Shown here: piece by piece, positions 58,822 through 64,000 of the stretch | Numbering within the stretch: the first letter of the stretch is position 1 | Layout: every line of letters starts with the position of its first letter | From: Anaerolineales bacterium UBA2181 | GTDB taxonomy: Bacteria; Chloroflexota; Anaerolineae; Promineifilales; UBA4811 | Direction: 5' to 3' | Assembly (NCBI GenBank): GCA_002328075.1 | Contig: DCVT01000031.1 | Location: forward strand, 310,001 to 374,000 | Length of the DNA stretch: 64,000 nt | Position numbers and translations under genes: made by a program | The notes under the pieces: generated by a model | What the model was told of the DNA's origin: nothing | Databases searched by the model: none | What the model saw: only the letters and a program-made list of their open reading frames with translations

Positions 58822-61786
58822 GGGCTCGTCTCCTGCCCGTCAGACTGGCTGCAATGCCCCACAATATGCCTGCCACCAGCAACAAGGTGATCAGCAGGAG
58901 GCCCGGCGTCTGCCCGGTCAGCAGGTCGCGGGCCAGGCCGGTCCGGACCCGGTCAGCTTGCTGGTCATACAGCGCCGCCGCGGGTACACCACTGACCAGC
59001 CCGCTGAGCTGTTTGGGTTGCCGGTAGAAGTATGGCTGCGCCCAGGACTCCAGTCCGGCGCTGACACCGGCCACAATGCGGGCATTCATGCCTGGCAATT
59101 GCCCCACCTGTTCCAGCCATGCTACCAGGTCGTTCCGCTCGGCCGTCAACACCAATATCAGCTCCACGCCCTGCAACGAATTGCCCAGGCCGGTGGCTGC
59201 CGGCGCGCCGGCGGCCGGCGATCGGCCGCCGCTGTATGGGGATCCCTCCACCAGTTTCCAAGGAGTGCTGGCAAAAGCCTGCAATCCGGCCGCACCACCG
59301 GGCACATAACCCAGATTCAGGTAGTTGTCTCCGGCCCGATACTGGGTTTCGGCCAAGTCCTGCAACAGACGCTCGGCGAGCGCCGGACCCGTCGGCACGG
59401 TGCTGACGGCCACAATGCGCGCATTTCGTTCCATCAGGTGACGGACCAACGTTCTGGCAATAGGATCGAGCTCGCCGGCTGCTGCCGGCGAATAGTCAAA
59501 GGCCACCAGCGCGAGCGCAGAGTCCGGCAGCGCATTCAGCAGATCAAAGGTGTCCTGCAGAATGGGCGTGGACGACGATCGAGGCTGGCTGAAAGGTAAC
59601 CACTGTTGCACTGCAGGCAGGGCGCTCAGCAGGACAACCAGAAAGAGAACCACTGGGATCAGACTGCGCTCTATCCATCCCGACCGACGGGGTGCCAAGA
59701 CGCCGGGTTCGGGCTCAGTTGCTGCTGAAGAGCGGACAATGCGATCCAGCATCTGCTCACGTGCCTGCTGCAGCTCAGTGACCACGAACTTGGGCAAACC
59801 GGTGCTCTTGGGGGTCTTGGTGATCACTCCAGAGACGGGAATGGCTCCCCGGAGGCCATGCAGAGGACCGCCAGTTTCGACGAACTCTACTGCCGCTGCC
59901 TCATCGTGCGGGTAGGCAGCGACCGTTTCCCGAGGTTTGAGGGCCAGGAGCCAGGCTGGTATATCTGCGCGCTCCAAACCCAGCGTATCGGCCGGAGGCT
60001 CACCGAGTGTTTCAGGAAACGCTGGTTCGGAGATGTCACGTGGCGCTACCAGCCAATCTGGCAACTCGGCGACCGCAGCCTCGTCGACCGGGCCTGCGGA
60101 CAGATCGGACGTCGGAACGACGGGCGCCGTCACTCCTGGAGGGGTGGGCTTCGTCGGCGCAACGGGTTCCGACTCGGCAGGGAGTTCAGCCTGTATCTCA
60201 GAGAGCCATGCTGGCAACTCCAGGGACTCTGCAGGTTGGCGTGCCGCAACCCGCCGGCCTTCGGCGAGGATAGCCGACGGTTCGGCCATCTTGCCCTCCA
60301 GCCAATCTGGCAATTGGTCGGTGTCGTAGGGTGTGCTGACGGCTGCCAACCAATCCGGCAACTCGGACGGCACCAGAGGGCCGGTGCCGGGCAGTTCGCC
60401 CGTCTTGCGGCGCGGGCGTTCAGAGCTGCTTTTTTGGGCGGCCGCAGGAGAGGCAAATGTACCCAACCATTGGGTCATCATCTGCGAGGGCAGGGGGCCT
60501 GTTCCCGCATGCGGGGGTTTGGGGGCCGGTTGCGTCTCGCGAGACAATGGCTCTGGCGGCGCTATCCCGGTGGATTCAATATCGAGGCCGAGTTCCTCCA
60601 GCCAATCCGGCATCCGGTCGAAGGACTCCTCCTCGATATCTTGGGTTGGTCTGGACGGGCGGTCGGTCGGAACCGAGCCACCCAATGGCTCTGCGGGCGG
60701 TTTTGGCACCGGCGCTGCGCCGGACACCAGAGTCTCATCGGCAAACGCCCGTAGCCAATCCGGCAGGTCATCAAACTCGCCCGGCTCTTCCTCCAAGGGT
60801 GTGTCAGCAGATGCGGAGTCCGAAAACTCGGATGATGCTGCCCGCAACCAGTCTGGCAGTTCGTCTCTGGAGGGTGGAACCATGGCAGGACGACGGGCGG
60901 TTTGGTCCATCGCTTCTCGCCATCTCCCGGCCAGTCCGGCAGTGGTCCGGTCTGTTGTCGGTTTTCTGCCGGCAGTGGGCTCTTGAAGGCACTCTGGCAC
61001 CTCCTCGTGGACGCCGGTCGCCGCATCGGACGGGCTCTTCGGTTCCGGTGGCACCTTAACTTGGGGCTGGCCGGGAACGCCGCCGGTTCTGCGCATCAGG
61101 TCCTGCAACCAATCAGGCAAGTCGCCGATTGCTGCAGGTTCGGAGTCGAGTACGTCGTCCAGCGAAAACTCGGGCTCTCTGGCCGGGAGATCGTGGGTCT
61201 CCCAGACATCCGTGCGTACTGGGCTGCTCGGGCTCGGTCGGTCGTCTTGGGTTGTGAGGGCCGCAGGCTCTTTTTCCAGCAGGGCCTCTAGCCAGTCGGG
61301 GACATCCAGCGATGGGGATGGCGCGCCAACCAGCGTCGGTTGATCTGGGAGCGCGATTGGCTCGCTGGCGGATTCCTGCAACCAGGCGGGCAGCTGCTGG
61401 TCCTCATCACTGCTGACCGTCGGCTCGTCAACCGGGGGTTCAACCGGTCCGGGTTCTGTGGGCGGTTGGCTTTCTTCCTCCCCCCCGGGCGAATAGCTGG
61501 ATCGCAGCTGTGCTAGCCAGTCCGGCGTCTGGTCATCGGCCGCGGGTGTTTTACTCGGTAAGGAGAGCCCTCGTACGGAACTCTCGCCCCGTTTGGTCTC
61601 CGTCGAGGGCCTTACGGGCGCCAGCCGCGCCCCACACTCATCACAAAAGAGGTTGGTTGCCGGGTTCCGCGAGTTGCACTGCGGGCACACCACTTCGGTC
61701 TTGGGTGCCAGGTTGAAACCGCAGGTGCTGCAGAATCTATTCTGGGGACCATTGGCGCTGCCGCAGTCGGGACAAGTGATGACCAT
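58814..61786 (-). CDS. Double zinc-ribbon membrane protein with twelve P[DA]WL motifs
   Basis: A 990 aa protein. The N-terminus holds two zinc ribbons: CPDCG with CSTCG, and CPQC with CDECG (residues 5-52). A long acidic, Pro-rich, probably disordered region (about 60-620) contains twelve P-[D/A]-W-L motifs, at residues 88, 133, 163, 224, 311, 342, 393, 477, 493, 524, 576 and 610, plus two degraded copies (264, 439). A membrane helix follows (SLIPVVLFLVVLLSALPAVQ), then an extracytoplasmic alpha/beta domain (starting DTFDLLNALPDSALALVAFD) and a C-terminal helix with a basic tail. It looks like a scaffold: cytosolic zinc ribbons, a motif array and an outside domain. Family unknown. Confidence 0.8.
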   Translation of the reverse strand: MVITCPDCGSANGPQNRFCSTCGFNLAPKTEVVCPQCNSRNPATNLFCDECGARLAPVRPSTETKRGESSVRGLSLPSKTPAADDQTPDWLAQLRSSYSPGGEEESQPPTEPGPVEPPVDEPTVSSDEDQQLPAWLQESASEPIALPDQPTLVGAPSPSLDVPDWLEALLEKEPAALTTQDDRPSPSSPVRTDVWETHDLPAREPEFSLDDVLDSEPAAIGDLPDWLQDLMRRTGGVPGQPQVKVPPEPKSPSDAATGVHEEVPECLQEPTAGRKPTTDRTTAGLAGRWREAMDQTARRPAMVPPSRDELPDWLRAASSEFSDSASADTPLEEEPGEFDDLPDWLRAFADETLVSGAAPVPKPPAEPLGGSVPTDRPSRPTQDIEEESFDRMPDWLEELGLDIESTGIAPPEPLSRETQPAPKPPHAGTGPLPSQMMTQWLGTFASPAAAQKSSSERPRRKTGELPGTGPLVPSELPDWLAAVSTPYDTDQLPDWLEGKMAEPSAILAEGRRVAARQPAESLELPAWLSEIQAELPAESEPVAPTKPTPPGVTAPVVPTSDLSAGPVDEAAVAELPDWLVAPRDISEPAFPETLGEPPADTLGLERADIPAWLLALKPRETVAAYPHDEAAAVEFVETGGPLHGLRGAIPVSGVITKTPKSTGLPKFVVTELQQAREQMLDRIVRSSAATEPEPGVLAPRRSGWIERSLIPVVLFLVVLLSALPAVQQWLPFSQPRSSSTPILQDTFDLLNALPDSALALVAFDYSPAAAGELDPIARTLVRHLMERNARIVAVSTVPTGPALAERLLQDLAETQYRAGDNYLNLGYVPGGAAGLQAFASTPWKLVEGSPYSGGRSPAAGAPAATGLGNSLQGVELILVLTAERNDLVAWLEQVGQLPGMNARIVAGVSAGLESWAQPYFYRQPKQLSGLVSGVPAAALYDQQADRVRTGLARDLLTGQTPGLLLITLLLVAGILWGIAASLTGRRRAHG
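59948..61525 (-). repeat. PDWL short-motif array in the zinc-ribbon protein
   Basis: Twelve in-frame copies of Pro-Asp/Ala-Trp-Leu spaced 16-87 residues apart, usually preceded by Leu and followed by one or two acidic or polar residues. The surrounding sequence is not repeated, so this is a short linear motif array rather than a tandem duplication. Confidence 0.75.
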
Positions 61787-61789
61787 CGG

Positions 61790-62422
61790 TTACGGCTCTC
61801 GTTCGCTATGCGGCCGGTCAATTCCCAAGAGGACGCGCAGTCCGGCTGTGATGGTACCCAACGCAACCCCCAGCAACATGCCGCGGGCGCCGGCAGTAGC
61901 AAACACGTTGACTACCCAATGACGAACCTGTGACAGCGGATCGGCCAGACTGGCAGAAAACGGGATGGCGCCCAGCAAGACCAACACAATGGTCAGCAAG
62001 AAAAGGAACGTGTATCCGGTAGGGCGCCGTGACATGGCGCGATACGCGGTTGTCACCATGAAAAAGAGCAGAAGAGAGGCTGCCGAAGCCTCTAAAGGGA
62101 ACAGTGTGTACTGGAACAGCCAAGTCATCGCTCTTCCACCGGGGCCTTGTTGTTCCAACAAGGCGATGATGATGACCAGAGACGCTGCCAGGATCAGTAT
62201 CAGGCTGTAAGGCCATTCCCGGCGCATCTCTGCAACCCGACCCACATGGACACTGAACAGGTTCAGGATGCCCAGCAGGAACGCGACCGCCGCCAGAATG
62301 GCTGCCCATCGGATGAACAGCAGGTGAACCGCAAGACCTGGCACCAGAGGGGCAAAAAGGTATCCGACCAACGTGGTGAGTCCAACGGTGACCGCAATCG
62401 CGGTAGGAATTCCTCGCCTCAC
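61790..62422 (-). CDS. Polytopic membrane protein of the MutL/PDWL cluster
   Basis: A 210 aa membrane protein with about six hydrophobic segments, including VTVGLTTLVGYLFAPLVPGL, LAAVAFLLGILNLF and LILILAASLVIIIALL. It starts at GTG 62422 with AGGAG 7 bases upstream, and ends 4 bases before the zinc-ribbon gene. Paired with the 249 aa protein upstream it would form the membrane core of the block. I do not recognise the family. Confidence 0.65.
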   Translation of the reverse strand: MRRGIPTAIAVTVGLTTLVGYLFAPLVPGLAVHLLFIRWAAILAAVAFLLGILNLFSVHVGRVAEMRREWPYSLILILAASLVIIIALLEQQGPGGRAMTWLFQYTLFPLEASAASLLLFFMVTTAYRAMSRRPTGYTFLFLLTIVLVLLGAIPFSASLADPLSQVRHWVVNVFATAGARGMLLGVALGTITAGLRVLLGIDRPHSEREP

Positions 62423-62434
62423 GGCCGACTCCTG

Positions 62435-63184
62435 CTAAAACAAGGACACTCCCAATAGCGTGTGCACCAAAACACTCAGTAGGACCAACGCCACAATGCC
62501 AAGGCGCACCCAGTCCTCTGCTGCCAGGCTGGCCAAATGGGCAGGGCGTCCCTGCAAATAGGCCGGCGCGGCAAATATCTCCTCACCGATGATCGGGTTG
62601 TCGACCACGGCCACCAACAAGGCCATGGCCTGGGGATTGTCGCTGCCGAATACCTGCGGGATGCCTTTTTGAGCCACTGGCCCGGCCAGCAGCAGTGCTT
62701 CTGTGTCGAAAGAACCGATCATTACGTTGGCCGCCGTTGCATCCGCCTCCAGGCGGCTAGAGGCGCCCAGGGCATAGATAGCCGGCTGCGGTGATACCAT
62801 CTCCACCCGAGTGGGGTCGTGCTCGTCTGCGCGTGAATGGCGAGCAAAAGCCTGGCGTAGCGAATCCTGGGCAGCTGCCGCCAGAAGGGGATCCGCCACG
62901 GTGACCAGAGGCGGCGACCCATAGACGCATCCCTTGTCCGCCAGTTCGTCCAGCACGGCCAGGCCGGCCAGTGTAGCAATGGTCCGGTTATCATTGACCC
63001 CCGCTGTACCCATGGAAACGTGAACAGTCTGCCCACTTTCGACGGCCTTGCCTGCCAACGACGGCAAACTCGCGAGAGACGGAATCGCACGCACGTGGAC
63101 CGGACGACCGGACTGGATTCGCCTGGTGAACAGGAGTATCAGGACAATCGTGACGAGAACGATGAGCGCACCGACCAAAGCCAA
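62435..63184 (-). CDS. Membrane protein with an alpha/beta domain (DUF6754-like)
   Basis: A 249 aa protein. It opens with a membrane helix (about residues 2-19), then an alpha/beta domain containing VHVSMGTAGVNDNRTIATLAGL and IYALGASSRLEADATAANVM, and ends with two further hydrophobic segments. I think it matches the DUF6754 family described from Chloroflexota, but could not check. A TTG start at 63184 is chosen: it follows the upstream stop by 2 bases with GGAGGAG 8 bases upstream, and avoids a 66-residue N-terminal shadow. It may be a subunit of the block's membrane complex. Confidence 0.6.
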   Translation of the reverse strand: MALVGALIVLVTIVLILLFTRRIQSGRPVHVRAIPSLASLPSLAGKAVESGQTVHVSMGTAGVNDNRTIATLAGLAVLDELADKGCVYGSPPLVTVADPLLAAAAQDSLRQAFARHSRADEHDPTRVEMVSPQPAIYALGASSRLEADATAANVMIGSFDTEALLLAGPVAQKGIPQVFGSDNPQAMALLVAVVDNPIIGEEIFAAPAYLQGRPAHLASLAAEDWVRLGIVALVLLSVLVHTLLGVSLF

Positions 63185-63186
63185 CT

Positions 63187-63438
63187 CTAGATCTCCTCCA
63201 GCCGGGTCCGCAGCGCGGCTATTGCCTCCGGTTGCTCCAGAAAATGAGCCCAGGCGGCAAAACGTCCGGGGTCCGCCAGCCAGCCCACGGCCGGCTGGGC
63301 GACCCACAGCAACTGGCCCAAGAGAAACGCCAGTGGTTGGCATCCATCGATGAGAGTGGCGGCGATATCGGCTACCCCCCACCGGTGGATCTGTTGGGCG
63401 ATCTGATCTACCAGCTCTGCTTGCCCTGGCTCCTTCAT
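63187..63438 (-). CDS. Small helical protein, first gene of the MutL/PDWL block
   Basis: An 83 aa protein beginning KEPGQAELVDQIAQQIHRWG, with a hydrophobic middle (LIDGCQPLAFLLGQLLWVAQPAVGWL) and an acidic end AALRTRLEEI. The pattern of a helical start, a hydrophobic centre and a Leu/Glu/Arg-rich end resembles small uncharacterised proteins I recall from Chloroflexota. ATG 63438 is chosen because a promoter at 63505-63533 predicts transcription starting near 63498, which would leave an ATG at 63501 at or before the start. Function unknown. Confidence 0.55.
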   Translation of the reverse strand: MKEPGQAELVDQIAQQIHRWGVADIAATLIDGCQPLAFLLGQLLWVAQPAVGWLADPGRFAAWAHFLEQPEAIAALRTRLEEI

Positions 63439-63504
63439 GCCTAAAGAGGGCGCCAACTGGTACGTCTTGGCGGAGATACCTGCTCGCAGCCCATCCTCCA
63501 TGGT

Positions 63505-63533
63505 ATTGTAGCCAGTTTGACCCGGCCGGTCAA
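63505..63533 (-). promoter_or_regulatory. Promoter of the MutL/PDWL gene block
   Basis: On the minus strand TTGACC (63533-63528) and TACAAT (63510-63505) are separated by exactly 17 bases, the best-placed promoter of the block and just upstream of its first gene. Confidence 0.7.
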
Positions 63534-63572
63534 ACGGTCGACGGCAGCTTGACGTAAAGCAGTATATCATGT

Positions 63573-63600
63573 TTGCGATGGGGTGTAAAGCCGGTATAAT
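63573..63600 (+). promoter_or_regulatory. Promoter of the divergent right-edge gene
   Basis: TTGCGA (63573-63578) and a perfect TATAAT (63595-63600) are 16 bases apart, about 45 bases before the ATG at 63646. Confidence 0.55.
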
Positions 63601-63645
63601 GCGAATGCAAGTTGGTGTCGGGTTGTCCTGCATTGCGTGTTGCTC

Positions 63646-64000
63646 ATGCGTGACCTGAGACTCTCTCTGGCGCAGCACGAGACGGCCACGTTGAGGGCCA
63701 TTGCCGAGGGGTGGGGTGTGAACCCAGCCGGTCTCTCGAGCCGCCTCACGGCCGAGAGGCTGGCTGACATAATCCTGTCGGCTGACTGGTCGGCAGAGTA
63801 CAGGGACCTGCCGGCGGCGGAACAGGGTGCGTTGGCTGAACTTGCGGCCGCCGGCGGGTACGCATTGGCTGGCACGTTTTTTCGCCGACATGGATCGATT
63901 CGGGCTTTTGGGCCAAGTCGCTTGGCGCGCGAACAACCGTGGAACAAACCTCAAGGGGCCTCCGAAGGTCTCTGGTATCGGGGGGTTCTCTTTTCTGCCT
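63646..64000 (+). CDS. Partial gene, helicase-associated-like protein (runs off the window)
   Basis: An open frame from ATG 63646 continues past the window edge without a stop (118 codons seen). It begins RDLRLSLAQHETATLRAIAE and includes LPAAEQGALAELAAAGGYAL and YRGVLFSA. The layout recalls helicase-associated C-terminal (XPB/Ssl2-like) proteins annotated in Chloroflexota; this is by eye only. It diverges from the MutL/PDWL block with its own promoter. Confidence 0.5.
   Translation, partial: MRDLRLSLAQHETATLRAIAEGWGVNPAGLSSRLTAERLADIILSADWSAEYRDLPAAEQGALAELAAAGGYALAGTFFRRHGSIRAFGPSRLAREQPWNKPQGASEGLWYRGVLFSA

Noticed and set aside
59858..60754. 298 aa plus frame opposite the zinc-ribbon gene
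   Set aside because: Arg/Leu/Gly-rich antisense shadow produced by the repeated motif codons.
1..64000. CRISPR arrays, insertion sequences, prophage, rRNA and tRNA genes
   Set aside because: No spaced direct repeats, transposase or integrase motifs, rRNA-like stretches or tRNA T-arm patterns were seen on either strand by eye.

Overview
The window is a GC-rich, densely packed bacterial chromosome segment with no rRNA, tRNA, transposase, phage or CRISPR signal. It most likely comes from a member of the Chloroflexota (Anaerolineae/Caldilineae-like). This is inferred from several traits. Both peptide-binding lipoproteins carry V/T-rich beta-type linkers after the lipobox. There are secreted proteins with Pro/Thr-rich linkers and a C-terminal FLPLLFR-type end, a zinc-ribbon protein with many PDWL motifs next to an orphan MutL/GlmL-type ATPase, and a trpS T-box leader of the kind seen in Chloroflexota and Actinobacteria. 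No marker gene fixes the lineage.

Layout: 167-2716 is an MrfA/YprA-type helicase with an embedded HNH domain. 7453-2900 (minus) is an operon of a TrmD-aldo/keto reductase fusion, an unknown protein and a GHL10-type glycosidase. 7584-14304 (plus) is a surface-polysaccharide cluster: rmlD, two GT2 enzymes, rnhB, a GT4 enzyme, two Wzz-like proteins and a degenerate BY-kinase. A Trp T-box and trpS follow, convergent with a secreted protein. 22805-17380 (minus) is an operon of a MenG/UbiE methyltransferase, a PPOX-fold protein, a second methyltransferase and a kinase-ATPase-TPR regulator. 23101-32687 (plus) holds an ECF sigma factor with a small coupled protein, a complete Opp/Dpp peptide importer and a second peptide-binding lipoprotein. 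38102-32736 (minus) is purA, an S1-domain protein and clpC, each with its own promoter-like sequence. 39080-45219 has small genes, a lipoprotein metallopeptidase, a phosphohexomutase, AlkA and a winged-helix Fe-S protein.

From 45487 to 63438 everything is on the minus strand. Read in transcription order it starts with a strong promoter-like sequence (63533-63505). An eight-gene packed block follows: a small helical protein, two membrane proteins, a zinc-ribbon PDWL-repeat protein, another membrane protein, a MutL/GlmL-like ASKHA ATPase with no glutamate mutase beside it, a KOW-ended protein and a two-TM Thr/Pro-rich LPESG protein. Then come an AAA ATPase fused to an OmpR-type winged helix, and PspA followed by a binding-protein-like gene, a binding-protein-vWA fusion and a membrane coiled-coil protein. 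The strand ends with a GctAB-type CoA-transferase pair translationally coupled to a LivK-type binding protein. The MutL/PDWL block and the PspA/vWA block are the best candidates here for undescribed systems.

Divergent to this block, a partial plus-strand gene runs off the right edge. Start codons were chosen from Shine-Dalgarno sequences and family N-termini, so many coordinates are shorter than the longest open frame.
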